A DNA stretch of 64,000 nucleotides from Nitrosomonas sp. HPC101 (GTDB taxonomy: Bacteria; Pseudomonadota; Gammaproteobacteria; Burkholderiales; Nitrosomonadaceae): assembly GCF_009833125.1 (NCBI RefSeq), contig NZ_QRCC01000011.1, forward strand, positions 18,657-82,656. Reading direction: 5' to 3'. Positions 8,706 to 18,152 of this stretch are shown one piece after another; position 1 is the first letter of the stretch; each line of letters opens with the position of its first letter. Position numbers and translations under genes: made by a program. The notes under the pieces are model-generated. The model did no database searches and was not told where the DNA came from. It was given only the letters and a program-made list of their open reading frames with translations.

Positions 8706-8784
8706 GTCTAACGTAGTGCGAGGTGAGTAACATCCTCGCGTGGTTGAGCCATACGAAGTATGGCGATGCCCAAAAGGGCGTCGC
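8706..8784 (-). other. Candidate attI / primary recombination site with three hairpins
   Basis: A perfect GTTAGAC core (minus strand 8712-8706) lies between the integrase relic and the first cassette gene, where attI belongs. Next to it, toward the integrase, are three small perfect or near-perfect hairpins: GCGAGG/CCTCGC (8718-8739), CCATAC/GTATGG (8749-8763) and GCGATGCCC/GGGCGTCGC (8763-8784, one G-T pair). attI sequences are poorly conserved, so the identity rests on position. Confidence 0.5.
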
Positions 8785-8906
8785 GGTGAAATTAAGTAAA
8801 CACCTGGTCAGGTACATAATAATCTTTAAACACGGGTGCATAGTTCTATAAAACGGCCTGTTTCTCTTGCATTTACCATGCTTACTTATTTTTGTATCGC
8901 CCTGTT

Positions 8907-9134
8907 ATGAGCTATACAAATACATCGCCGAAACTGCTGGATCAAGTCCGCGACCGTATTCGTACCGAAACCCAATATGCGCAATGGATAAAGCGTTTTA
9001 TTCTATTCCACGGCACACGCCATCCACAAGAAATGAGGGGCACGGAGACAGAGGCATTTTTAACTCATTTGGCAGTGGTTGGTAAGGTATCGGCCTCGAC
9101 CCAAAACTAGGAGTTGTCAGCGTTGCTGTTTTTG
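8907..9134 (+). pseudogene. Truncated integron integrase intI
   Basis: From ATG 8907 the product reads MSYTNTSPKLLDQVRDRIRTE, then WIKRFILFHGTRHPQEM and EAFLTHLAVVGKVSASTQN, the N-terminal SAM-like domain of integron tyrosine recombinases. Three lesions are visible: about 7 residues (the usual HYSxR segment) are missing after DRIRTE, an amber TAG at 9108 stands where family members have glutamine, and after LSALLFL the gene ends at about 9134. The whole catalytic domain with the R-H-R-Y residues is gone. It is transcribed away from the cassette array, the normal integron layout. Confidence 0.85.
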
Positions 9135-9687
9135 TAGTATGGCACTGTTATCATGCACCGGCTGGATGTCACTCATCCTGATCAGATCAATGCTCTGGCA
9201 GAGGCGCTCGCAGAATACCCGATTGATCTGCTGATCAATAATGCGGGCGTTTATTATGAGAAATATGACCAGCCGAAGCAGGCTATTGATTATGCTGCCT
9301 GGGCGGATACGTTTCGCGTGAATACCATAGTGCCATGCGGGTGAGTCAGGCGTTGCTTCCGCATATACAGCGCAGTCAGAAACGTTTGATTGCAGTGATC
9401 ACCAGCACATGGGTTCGATTGCAGGGATCGAACGTCCTGACAGTTACTATTACCGCTCCAGCAAAGCCGCATTGAATGCTGCCATGAAGGGATTCTCACT
9501 GGAAGTAAGCGCACTCAAGATCGGGGTGCTGCTGCACCCGGGCTGGGTGCGAACACGCATGGGCGGCCCGGACGGGCTGCTTTTGCCGCAGGAAAGCATC
9601 GAGGGCATGCGCGCCAGGGTGGAAGCATTCACCCTAACGGACAGTGGTCGATTCTTTCGTTATGATGGTAGTGAAATTCCCTGGTGA
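9135..9687 (+). pseudogene. 5'-truncated, frameshifted SDR
   Basis: The relic begins mid-domain (GTVIMHRLDVTHPDQINALAEAL), carries the SDR motif LLINNAGVYYEKYD, then shifts frame near 9332 into AMRVSQALLPHIQ, and again near 9408 into MGSIAGIERPDSYYYRSSKAAL, ending DGSEIPW at 9687. The YxxxK tetrad (YYYRSSK) is still readable. The first 50-60 residues are missing and the sequence abuts the integrase stub, so a single deletion probably removed the integrase 3' part and the start of this gene. Confidence 0.8.
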
Positions 9688-9708
9688 GCTGGTTCATGCG
9701 ATACCAAA

Positions 9709-9735
9709 CAATTGCCCTTGTTAAAAGGGCAATTG
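9709..9735 (+). terminator. Hairpin after the SDR relic
   Basis: Perfect 11-base arms (CAATTGCCCTT and its complement) with a 5-base loop lie 22 bases past the relic's stop. No T-tract follows, so it is only a possible terminator. Confidence 0.45.
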
Positions 9736-10066
9736 CAAGTGATACCGAGCCAGCGCGGACGAAAGAGAAATAATACTTGCCTTTCGCTGCCAACTTCAGC
9801 GCGAACGGTGTTTTATCAACATAACAATACGATTCTTCTCGAATCTCGCGAAAAATCTAAATAGTGACAGGGAGTTCTTTGCGCGACAAATTTTCCAATA
9901 CAAAAAAATCAGTCAACAGTAAATACATTACTTGCAATCTTTAATTTCCTGTAAATTGTAAATTGCACTTACATTTCATAAATATATTGCATATCACTGT
10001 AATTGCTGCATTTACAGACACATTCATAAAATGGGCATCAGCCTTACCTGAAAAACAAATCTGCAA
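9736..10066. other. AT-rich gap downstream of the H-NS-like gene
   Basis: No gene is seen. The stretch near 9940-10015 has repeated TGTAAATT/TTACA-type words that could bind a regulator, but nothing specific can be named. Confidence 0.35.
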
Positions 10067-10351
10067 TCAGATCAACAGATCTTTAAGGTCTCCACCAGAT
10101 TCAAGGTGTTCCACTACCCATTTAGGCTGGCGTCCACGTCCGGACCAGGTTTGGTTTCCCTTTTTGTATACCGCAGGAGATTTAGGTTTTCTCCGTTTTT
10201 CACCCAACCCTAAATCTTTCTCTGTCAAATCATATAACTGAATCTTTGCTTTGATATCTTCAATAACATCAGCAATTTCTTTAGCACGAATTTCATCCGC
10301 CTGTTTCTGCAGTTTTCTGATTTGCTCTTGAACTTCACTATAGGTTGGCAT
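10067..10351 (-). CDS. H-NS histone-like DNA-binding protein
   Basis: The 94-residue protein has an N-terminal coiled-coil oligomerisation region (QEQIRKLQKQADEIRAKEI) and a C-terminal DNA-binding loop with TWSGRGRQPKWV, the core of the H-NS/HvrA family. It would bind AT-rich DNA and silence foreign genes. MPTYSEVQEQ is the usual family start; AAGGA lies about 11 bases before ATG 10351. Its position next to the decayed integron and other foreign-looking DNA fits, but many such paralogues exist per genome. Confidence 0.85.
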   Translation of the reverse strand: MPTYSEVQEQIRKLQKQADEIRAKEIADVIEDIKAKIQLYDLTEKDLGLGEKRRKPKSPAVYKKGNQTWSGRGRQPKWVVEHLESGGDLKDLLI

Positions 10352-10397
10352 TATTCTTTTCATCCTTAAATTAAAATAAAACGTATGCAACATTTCG

Positions 10398-10598
10398 TTA
10401 TTTTACCGTTACTCGTTCCATAAAACAGCAATAACTCACTCTATACAACCCCGAAATTCTTTTCTTATGAACACAACCGAATATATCTATTTCAATCTTC
10501 GGATACTGCGAAACACGGTATCGTATTTCTCTGGCCTGTTTCGGATTGAACCCCTTCTTGAAAATTTCAGAAATGTACCGGATTAGTACATGCTCCAT
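10398..10598 (-). CDS. Doubtful small ORF
   Basis: A 66-residue frame (MEHVLIRYISEIFKKGFNPKQ) upstream of the H-NS-like gene. It is basic and cysteine-containing but matches nothing I know. It may be an untranslated leader rather than a gene. Confidence 0.25.
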   Translation of the reverse strand: MEHVLIRYISEIFKKGFNPKQAREIRYRVSQYPKIEIDIFGCVHKKRISGLYRVSYCCFMERVTVK

Positions 10599-10641
10599 CC
10601 AGTCACACTATTGGTTTTCCCAGATCATCAGGAATAAATGA

Positions 10642-11892
10642 GTGATCAGCATCCGTTTGATTTCCACCTTATGCATTATTAGCCTGACCATGCTGGCGGG
10701 TTGCAGTGATCAAAAAAAGAAAGAGGTCACATCGACCTTAAACTGGTATGTTTTCAACGAACCTTCTGGCGCATTTGCCACAGCAGCTCGTAATTGTTCC
10801 GAAAACTCTCGAAATACCTATCAAATCAAGCTGGTGCCATTGCCTGTTGACCCCGATCAGCAACGGGAACAACTGGTGCGCAGACTAGCCGCTGGCGACC
10901 AATCAATTGATATCATTGGCATGGATGTCATCTGGACAGCGGAATTTGCGCAAGCGGGATGGATTTTGCCCTGGCGCAGCGAGATGAAGAAAGAAGCACT
11001 TGCAGGCCGACTTTCTGCGCCGTTGCAAAGCGTGATGTACCAGGACGAAATGTGGGGAGTACCGTATACCACTAACGCGCAGCTGTTGTGGTACCGTACC
11101 GACAGGATCAAAGAAGCGCCCGCAACCTGGGATGAAATGATTCATCTGGCCGAAACACTGGGTGAGTCAGGCATCATCCAGGCGCAGGGCGAACGCTATG
11201 AGGGACTGACCGCGTTTTTTATTTCATTACTGGCCACGGCTGGTGGATCCGTGCTGGATACACGCCATGAAAAGATTTCACTGGCGCAACAACCAACCCT
11301 CCAGGCCCTTTCTACGATGGCCCGTTTTGCTAACTCATCTGCAGCAGATCGCACCTTATCAACAACCCGGGAAGATCAGGCACGCCTGGCTTTTGAAACG
11401 GGTCATTCCAGCTTCATGGTCAATTACACATTTGTGTGGTCAAGCATACAGCAGAATGCACCCGGAATCGCCCCGCATATCGGCTGGGCACGCTGGCCTT
11501 CATTATCTAAAGACAAGCCGGGCCGAACGGCGATTGGCGGTATCAATCTGGCTGTCAGTGCCCATTCCCGCTACGCGCAGTCAGCCTTTCAGGCGGCTGT
11601 CTGTATTGCTTCAGAACAGCACCAGCGTATTGCTGCCACGCTGGGCGGCTTGCCGCCTACCATTGCTGCTTTATATGATGACACCAGAATTCGTGAGACC
11701 TTTCCTTTTGCGGATGTCCTGCGCGCTACGCTGCGCGATGCTGTGCAGCGCCCGCAAACACCGCTGTATAACGATGTTTCCCTGGCCATCAGCCGTACGT
11801 TACATCCTATGCGTAATATCGAACCCGATAAAGATTATATTCGACTGCGCGATGCAATCAGCCGGGCACTGAGTTCAAAGGGACTGCTTTGA
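10642..11892 (+). CDS. Sugar ABC importer, substrate-binding lipoprotein
   Basis: The 416-residue protein has a lipoprotein signal with the lipobox LAGC (cysteine near residue 21) and belongs to the family 1 solute-binding proteins (MalE/ThuE type): NWYVFNEPSGAF at the start, then DIIGMDVIWTAEFAQAGWILPW and MVNYTFVWSS. It should be outer-leaflet-anchored in the periplasm and pass a di- or oligosaccharide (trehalose or maltose by analogy) to the two permeases. Start is GTG with AGGA upstream. First gene of a four-gene operon with tight spacing. Confidence 0.85.
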   Translation: MISIRLISTLCIISLTMLAGCSDQKKKEVTSTLNWYVFNEPSGAFATAARNCSENSRNTYQIKLVPLPVDPDQQREQLVRRLAAGDQSIDIIGMDVIWTAEFAQAGWILPWRSEMKKEALAGRLSAPLQSVMYQDEMWGVPYTTNAQLLWYRTDRIKEAPATWDEMIHLAETLGESGIIQAQGERYEGLTAFFISLLATAGGSVLDTRHEKISLAQQPTLQALSTMARFANSSAADRTLSTTREDQARLAFETGHSSFMVNYTFVWSSIQQNAPGIAPHIGWARWPSLSKDKPGRTAIGGINLAVSAHSRYAQSAFQAAVCIASEQHQRIAATLGGLPPTIAALYDDTRIRETFPFADVLRATLRDAVQRPQTPLYNDVSLAISRTLHPMRNIEPDKDYIRLRDAISRALSSKGLL

Positions 11893-11894
11893 CT

Positions 11895-12794
11895 ATGCCG
11901 CGGCGCAACGAACAGCCCAAACAGCGGCAGCGACGACATAACGAATGGTATCAGGCCTGGCTGTTATGCGCCCCGGCGGTGCTGGTACTGATCCTGATAA
12001 CGGCTTATCCGATTCTATACGCCATATGGCTGTCATTTTTTCAGTATGATTTGCGCTTTCCTGATCAACGTACTTTCATCGGTCTGGATAATTACATCAG
12101 CATTCTGACTTCCGAAGTATGGTGGCAGGCTTTCGGTAATACCTTCATCCTTACTGTCAGCTCGGTCACGCTGGAATTGATGGTGGCGTTTCCACTGGCA
12201 CTGATCATGTATCACACTGTACTCTGGCGTTATGCAGTACGAACAGCGACGTTGCTGCCCTATGCGATCACGACTATTATTGCCGCCTTCGCCTGGAAAT
12301 TCGCTTTTGATCCGACTACCGGTTTTATCAACGCGCTATCAGGCATGGAACAAGCATGGTTGACACAGAGCTGGTCATCGTTTCTTGTCATTATTCTCAC
12401 AGAAATCTGGAAAACCACGCCATTTATGGCACTCATGCTGCTGGCAGGGTTGACACTGGTGCCACACGAGCTGATTCAGGCTGCACGTGCAGATGGCGCC
12501 AATGCCTGGCAACGCTTTATGAAAATCACCCTGCCCCTGGCAAAGCCCGCCATTCTGGTTGCGGTGCTGTTTCGTATGCTGGATGCATTCCGGATTTTTG
12601 ATACGGTGTTCATATTGACTCGTGGCGCACAGGGTACTGAGACGGTTTCAATGGTTGGCTATAACACATTGATTGTCAGTCTCAATTTAGGACTGGGATC
12701 CGCTGTTTCAGTATTGATATTCATCAGTATGCTGATTATTTCTGCATTATTTATCTGGGGGTTTAACATAAAGACAGGAGTAGATCAGAAATGA
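11895..12794 (+). CDS. Sugar ABC importer permease 1 (MalF/ThuF type)
   Basis: This is an inner-membrane permease of 299 residues with six hydrophobic segments and the EAA loop (ELIQAARADGANAWQRFMKITLPLAKPAIL, read around residue 200) that docks on the ATPase. The N-terminus is strongly basic (PRRNEQPKQRQRRH). ATG 11895 is preferred, with AAGGG 10 bases upstream; TTG 11889, which overlaps the previous stop, is possible. It forms a heterodimer channel with the next gene. Confidence 0.85.
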   Translation: MPRRNEQPKQRQRRHNEWYQAWLLCAPAVLVLILITAYPILYAIWLSFFQYDLRFPDQRTFIGLDNYISILTSEVWWQAFGNTFILTVSSVTLELMVAFPLALIMYHTVLWRYAVRTATLLPYAITTIIAAFAWKFAFDPTTGFINALSGMEQAWLTQSWSSFLVIILTEIWKTTPFMALMLLAGLTLVPHELIQAARADGANAWQRFMKITLPLAKPAILVAVLFRMLDAFRIFDTVFILTRGAQGTETVSMVGYNTLIVSLNLGLGSAVSVLIFISMLIISALFIWGFNIKTGVDQK

Positions 12795-13621
12795 AGAAAA
12801 GCATCGTGGAAAACGTTTTCTGGGTGATGAGTAACGTTCTGGTTATTGCTTATGCCGTTATACCTATGCTATGGATTGTATCGCTCTCCCTAAAACGAGG
12901 CAGCGACCTGAACGACCAGCAATTTTTCCCGCAAACTATTAGCTTTGAACATTACCGGAACATCTTCTCGGACATGCAGTTTGCGTCTGCAATCTTAAAT
13001 TCCATCGGCATTGCTTCGATCGCCGCTTTGTTTTCCGTTCTCCTTGGCATGCTCGCAGCTTATGCAATCGTCCGGCTGGAATTTCCCGGCCGCCGCCTGA
13101 TGCTGATCGGCATATTGATGACAGCGATGTTCCCGCCTGTTGCCATTATCGGCCCGTTGTTTGATATATGGCGCATCACTGGATTGTACGATACCTGGCT
13201 GGGGCTGATCCTGCCTTATATGACATTCACTTTACCTTTGGCAATCTGGATACTGGCTGCTTTTTTCCGCGAGATTCCATGGGATCTGGAGAAAGCGGCG
13301 CGTATCGATGGTGCCACCACCGTGCAATCCTTTATCCGCATCATGGTGCCATTGGCTGCCCCCAGTGTATTCACTACTGCCATCCTGGTGTTTATTTTTG
13401 CATGGAACGATTTCTTATTCGCCATTTCGCTGACTTCAACTGATAATGCTCGTACGGTACCGGCAGCAATTGCCTTTTTTACCGGTAGTTCCCGTTTTGA
13501 ATTGCCTATCGGTTCAATTGCAGCTGCTTCAGTAGTTGTTACCGTTCCAGTGATGATAATCGTATTGTTTTTTCAACAGCGTATCATCGCCGGCCTCACG
13601 TCGGGTGCAATAAAAGGTTGA
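12791..13621 (+). CDS. Sugar ABC importer permease 2 (MalG/ThuG type)
   Basis: The 276-residue inner-membrane permease starts in an ATGA overlap with permease 1. It has six hydrophobic segments and the EAA motif (DLEKAARIDGATTVQSFIRI, about residues 166-185). It pairs with permease 1 and the downstream ATPase in a carbohydrate importer. Confidence 0.87.
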   Translation: MKKSIVENVFWVMSNVLVIAYAVIPMLWIVSLSLKRGSDLNDQQFFPQTISFEHYRNIFSDMQFASAILNSIGIASIAALFSVLLGMLAAYAIVRLEFPGRRLMLIGILMTAMFPPVAIIGPLFDIWRITGLYDTWLGLILPYMTFTLPLAIWILAAFFREIPWDLEKAARIDGATTVQSFIRIMVPLAAPSVFTTAILVFIFAWNDFLFAISLTSTDNARTVPAAIAFFTGSSRFELPIGSIAAASVVVTVPVMIIVLFFQQRIIAGLTSGAIKG

Positions 13622-13643
13622 TATGCCAGAGGATTAAACAGCC

Positions 13644-14819
13644 ATGGCAAAAATCGAATTACGCAATGTCACAAAACAATTCTCTGACGGTACCACAGCA
13701 ATCAATGCAGCCAGCTTAACGATTCATGATGGGGAATTCTTTATACTGGTAGGCCCTTCCGGGTGCGGCAAATCCACCTTGCTGCATATGATCGCAGGCA
13801 TTGAAACGATCACCTCCGGTGAAATCCGGATAGATGATGTCATCGCCAATGACATCGATCCAAAGGACCGTAACATGGCGATGGTTTTTCAAAGCTATGC
13901 GCTTTATCCGCACATGAGCGTCCGAGAAAATATCGCCTTTCCACTAGTGATGCGCAAGCTCCCCAAACCAGCGATTGCTAAACGTGTAGAGGAAACAGCA
14001 GCACTGCTGGAACTGAGCAATGTACTCGACAGTAAACCGCGTGATCTTTCCGGCGGACAACGCCAGCGGGTTGCCATGGGAAGAGCCATCGTACGTAATC
14101 CGGTCGTCTTTCTACTTGATGAGCCCCTGTCCAACCTTGATACGCGCTTGCGTGATCAAATGCGTACTGAGATCGCCCGCCTGCAAAAACAACTGCATAC
14201 AACCACAATTTATGTCACTCATGATCAAACCGAAGCCATGACACTGGGTGACCGCATTGCAGTTTTAAAAGAAGGTGTCATCCAACAGATTGGCACGCCT
14301 TACGAATTATACGAACAACCGCGGAACACCTTCATTGCCGGTTTTATCGGTTCTCCCGCCATGAATTTCTTTCCGGTGCAAATTAGAAATAACCAGTTGT
14401 TTATCCCCTTACTGAACCTTGAAGCGGAACTTCCTCAAGCGAGCCGCTTAAATGATTGGCCTGATTATGTGATCGCCGGTATACGGCCGGAACATTTCAA
14501 TCTGTTATCCGATACCGCTGATACAGCCGGGCAAAATAAAAAACAGATCATTTTTGACATCCCGGTGGAAATCGTTGAATGGCTGGGAGCGAATCTGCTG
14601 GTGCATTTTCGGATGGAAAATCATTATTGGCCACCTATGCCAGATCTGACAAGCAATCCGAATCTCTCAAAAAAACAGGGCAACCGGCTGCTAGATTTTA
14701 CAGCGCGGCTGAATACGGATCGCATGATCAAAGAGGGCAATCGCATCAGACTCACTGTCGACCCCGATAAACTGTATCTGTTTGATCCGCAGACAGGGAA
14801 CTGTTTAAGAAACCTCTGA
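13644..14819 (+). CDS. Sugar ABC importer ATPase (MalK/UgpC type)
   Basis: The 391-residue ATPase has Walker [10 protein letters not shown] (about residue 36), the Q-loop [12 protein letters not shown], signature [15 protein letters not shown], Walker [13 protein letters not shown] and the H-loop VTHDQ. Residues beyond about 235 form the TOBE regulatory domain typical of carbohydrate importers (IRPEHFNLL). All catalytic residues are intact, so the system looks functional. Such an importer is notable if the host is an obligate ammonia oxidiser. Confidence 0.9.
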   Translation: MAKIELRNVTKQFSDGTTAINAASLTIHDGEFFILVGPSGCGKSTLLHMIAGIETITSGEIRIDDVIANDIDPKDRNMAMVFQSYALYPHMSVRENIAFPLVMRKLPKPAIAKRVEETAALLELSNVLDSKPRDLSGGQRQRVAMGRAIVRNPVVFLLDEPLSNLDTRLRDQMRTEIARLQKQLHTTTIYVTHDQTEAMTLGDRIAVLKEGVIQQIGTPYELYEQPRNTFIAGFIGSPAMNFFPVQIRNNQLFIPLLNLEAELPQASRLNDWPDYVIAGIRPEHFNLLSDTADTAGQNKKQIIFDIPVEIVEWLGANLLVHFRMENHYWPPMPDLTSNPNLSKKQGNRLLDFTARLNTDRMIKEGNRIRLTVDPDKLYLFDPQTGNCLRNL

Positions 14820-14900
14820 TCAGGTTATTTGAAAGCTGGAGCACTTGATCGAAAGGGTAACAATCAGTATTCACGCAGGCTTCGAAACGATCGGAAGCAA

Positions 14901-17897
14901 TCAGCTGCAACTTCCAAAATAATAAGGCACTGAATGTTCATACAACCAGGCTTCAAGCTCCGCAGCCGGGACAGGACGGTGAAACAAGTGGCCCTGATAA
15001 TAATCACAGTCATGCAGGCGCAGAAAAGCCAGTTGTTGCTCTGATTCAATGCCTTCCGCCAGAACACCCAGTTTCAGTCCGCGTGCCATGGCAATAATCG
15101 TCGCAGCAATTTCACGATCACTGGGATCATCCGCCAGATCACGCACAAAACTCTGATCTATTTTCAGCTTATCAATGGGAAAACGCTTCAGATAAATCAA
15201 TGACGAGTAGCCCGTACCAAAGTCATCAATTGCCAGGTAAACGCCTAGCGCCTTCAACTTATTCAGTGTTTCAATCGATTGTTCCGCGTGTTCCATGAAC
15301 ATACTTTCGGTCAATTCAAGCTCCAGATAATCTGCCGGAAGCTGTGTTTCTTCTAGAATTCGCCGCACCATTCCAACCAGATTTTCCGACTGAAATTGCC
15401 GCACTGACAGGTTGACCGCCATGACAAGCGGGGGCAGGCCGGCATCCATCCAGGCACGAGCCTGCTGACAGGCGCTGCGCAACACCCATTCTCCCAGTGG
15501 CACAATAAGGCCTGTCTCTTCTGCGATCGATATAAATTTTCCCGGTGGCACCATGGCTTCACCTGGCGACTGCCAGCGCACCAGTGCTTCCACCCCGACC
15601 ACATAACCGGTACGCGCATCGACCACCGGCTGATAATGCAGGACAAGCTCCCCGGCGGCGAGGGCATAACGCAAACGATTTTCCATTATCAATCGCTCAT
15701 TCGCAGCAATACTCAGGGCCGTGGTATGGTAACGATAGGTGTTGCGACCTTCTTTTTTTGCCTGATACATAGCCATATCCGCATGTTGGATCAGCTCGGT
15801 TGCACTGCTCGCATCATCCGGAAAAAGACTGATACCAATACTGGCATTGATGAAAATTTCGTGACCGCTGGGTAGTACAAACGGCGAAGCCAGCAGACTG
15901 ATCAGGCTTTGTGCAACAAACGCAGGATCACCCGGATCACACACGTTTTCCAGTACCAGCAAAAACTCATCCCCACCCAGACGCGCCAGTGTATCCTCTT
16001 CACGTACCCGCTCCTTCATGCGCTCTGCCAGCTTGATCAGCAACTCATCCCCGACCGGGTGGCCCAAACTGTCGTTCACATTCTTGAAACGATCGAGATC
16101 AATATAGAGCACACTGATCAGCAAATCATGCCGTCGTGCCTGTTCTACGGCATGGTGCAGCTGTGATTGCACCAGCAGCCGGTTGGGCAAACTGGTCAGC
16201 GGATCGTAATGTGCCAGTTGTGCCAGTTGCGCTTCAGATTGTTTTATTTGTGAAATGTCAGTAAATACACCAACGTAATTGCAGGGATTGTCTTCGTCAC
16301 GACGCGATGCATCATATACTGCGCTGATCGTCAACCATTGTGGATAAATCTCGCCATTCCTGCGCCGATTCCAGACTTCCCCACTCCAATGACCGGTTGT
16401 TCTCAGAGTGGACCACATTGCCTGGTAAAACGCTTTGTCATGCAGGCCTGATTTGATAATTTTGGGATTTCTTCCCAGTACATATGCTTCATCGTAACCG
16501 GTAATCCGAGTGTAAGCCTGATTGACCGCAATGATACGTGGCTCCATATCCGTAATCACCACTCCCTCATGAATAGATTCAAATACCGTGGCAGAGAGCC
16601 GCAAGGCCTCAGCCGCATAAGTCTTTTGCACAGCCAGCGCTGCGAAGGAAGCAAACTCATGGATCAATGCCAGATCTTCTGACGAGGGTTCACACACTTT
16701 ACGATGATAGATAGCGAAAGTACCCAGAACGTGATTATTCGCATCTTTGAAAGGCAGAGACCAGCAGGCATGAAGACCGGCTTTGTACGTTAAATCCAGC
16801 AAATGTTCCCAGTACAGATGGCGATTGATATCTGAAATAATCACCATTTCACCCCGGAAGGCAGCGGTACCACAGGAACCAACGCCCTCGCCAACTCCCA
16901 GCCCATCAACAGCCGCATTGTAGTCATCCGGCAAGCTGGGTGCAGCACCCAATTTCAGACGCTTTGCCTGCTTATCCAGCAGCAAAATGGAAACCAGCAT
17001 GTCTGGATTGATGACTTCGAGACGCTTTGCGACGTCACTCAAGATTACTGGAAGCGGCTGATTGGTTACAATCAGATCCAACGTTGACTGCTGCGCCTGT
17101 CTGATCAATTCGTCACGTTTCCGCTCACTGATATCCAAGCAGGTACCGACCACTTCATGCAACCGGCCATCGGTATCCCGGATCAACCGCAATTCGTCAA
17201 ACAGCCAGACAACCCGCCCGTTACGATGATAAAAGCGGTAATCATGGATCAAGCGACCTTCATTCAGCAGAGTGGATTGCCGTGCCAGTACCTGGTCACG
17301 ATCCTCCGGATGTAAATATGAAGACCACCAGTCAGGAGCACACACCTCTTCCGGGGTGTAGCCAAGCACTTGCTCAACATTCTCACTGACCCAGACAAAC
17401 TGCGGTATATTCTCTATAAAACGCAGGTTGTACAGCACTACCGGGCTTGCCGCCAGCAGATGGGAGAGGCGCAAATTGGTCTGTTTTACATCAGTCCGTT
17501 CACGCGCCAGTTCAGCCAGCCAGCGCACTCTTTCCAATATGGCAGGAATCTCAAGAAGATAACCTTCATGCTTGACCAGATAGTCTTCCATCTCCGGATA
17601 CAGCACCTGCATAGCGGCCGCATCCATCTCTTGTCCGATAATCGGCACAACAGAAATATCCAGCTTACGTTCCTCACGCACACGCCTGATCAACTCAGAG
17701 CCTTCTCTGTCCGGCAGGCAGCAATCAACCAACAGAATATCGAAACCGGCTGGCTGTTCCGGGCCGGCAGGCAGCAATGCCAGGGCATCCCATGCACCTG
17801 TTACTATGGTCAAATCGATTGCAGGTGTTGTTTGCGCCAGCGCACATCGCACACTCTCTGCGTCACTTTGATTACACGAGATATAAAGAACACGCAT
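14901..17897 (-). CDS. Receiver-PAS-GAF-PAS-GGDEF-EAL c-di-GMP protein
   Basis: The 998-residue cytoplasmic protein carries, in order: a response-regulator receiver-like domain (about 1-120, with DILLVDCCLPD as the phospho-acceptor region), PAS (about 145-260), GAF (about 270-425), PAS with PAC (about 430-555), GGDEF (about 560-725) and EAL (about 735-985). ARLGGDEFLLVL keeps the cyclase active-site motif. EALVRW, IDDFGTGYSSL and EGIESEQQ keep the phosphodiesterase residues, so both activities are plausible. No membrane segments are seen. It is a lone gene, divergent from msrAB. Confidence 0.9.
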   Translation of the reverse strand: MRVLYISCNQSDAESVRCALAQTTPAIDLTIVTGAWDALALLPAGPEQPAGFDILLVDCCLPDREGSELIRRVREERKLDISVVPIIGQEMDAAAMQVLYPEMEDYLVKHEGYLLEIPAILERVRWLAELARERTDVKQTNLRLSHLLAASPVVLYNLRFIENIPQFVWVSENVEQVLGYTPEEVCAPDWWSSYLHPEDRDQVLARQSTLLNEGRLIHDYRFYHRNGRVVWLFDELRLIRDTDGRLHEVVGTCLDISERKRDELIRQAQQSTLDLIVTNQPLPVILSDVAKRLEVINPDMLVSILLLDKQAKRLKLGAAPSLPDDYNAAVDGLGVGEGVGSCGTAAFRGEMVIISDINRHLYWEHLLDLTYKAGLHACWSLPFKDANNHVLGTFAIYHRKVCEPSSEDLALIHEFASFAALAVQKTYAAEALRLSATVFESIHEGVVITDMEPRIIAVNQAYTRITGYDEAYVLGRNPKIIKSGLHDKAFYQAMWSTLRTTGHWSGEVWNRRRNGEIYPQWLTISAVYDASRRDEDNPCNYVGVFTDISQIKQSEAQLAQLAHYDPLTSLPNRLLVQSQLHHAVEQARRHDLLISVLYIDLDRFKNVNDSLGHPVGDELLIKLAERMKERVREEDTLARLGGDEFLLVLENVCDPGDPAFVAQSLISLLASPFVLPSGHEIFINASIGISLFPDDASSATELIQHADMAMYQAKKEGRNTYRYHTTALSIAANERLIMENRLRYALAAGELVLHYQPVVDARTGYVVGVEALVRWQSPGEAMVPPGKFISIAEETGLIVPLGEWVLRSACQQARAWMDAGLPPLVMAVNLSVRQFQSENLVGMVRRILEETQLPADYLELELTESMFMEHAEQSIETLNKLKALGVYLAIDDFGTGYSSLIYLKRFPIDKLKIDQSFVRDLADDPSDREIAATIIAMARGLKLGVLAEGIESEQQLAFLRLHDCDYYQGHLFHRPVPAAELEAWLYEHSVPYYFGSCS

Positions 17898-18152
17898 TAC
17901 TATTGTTTACTCAATTGATCACACCGTTCCGGTAAATTGTCATCTGCTATGCTATATCCATAAAATCACCAAAATTGACCGGCCTAATAGTATAAGAAAT
18001 CGCCCTGGAATCACAGGCGTATTGAATATTCCGGTTGTCCCTCTGCACAGCAGAGCTCCGGTAAATATGAACTTATGATGGCAATCCGACAAAGCCTGAA
18101 CCTACAATATTCCAGTATGTCATAAAACTATACTCGCTTAATCACATTAGAA

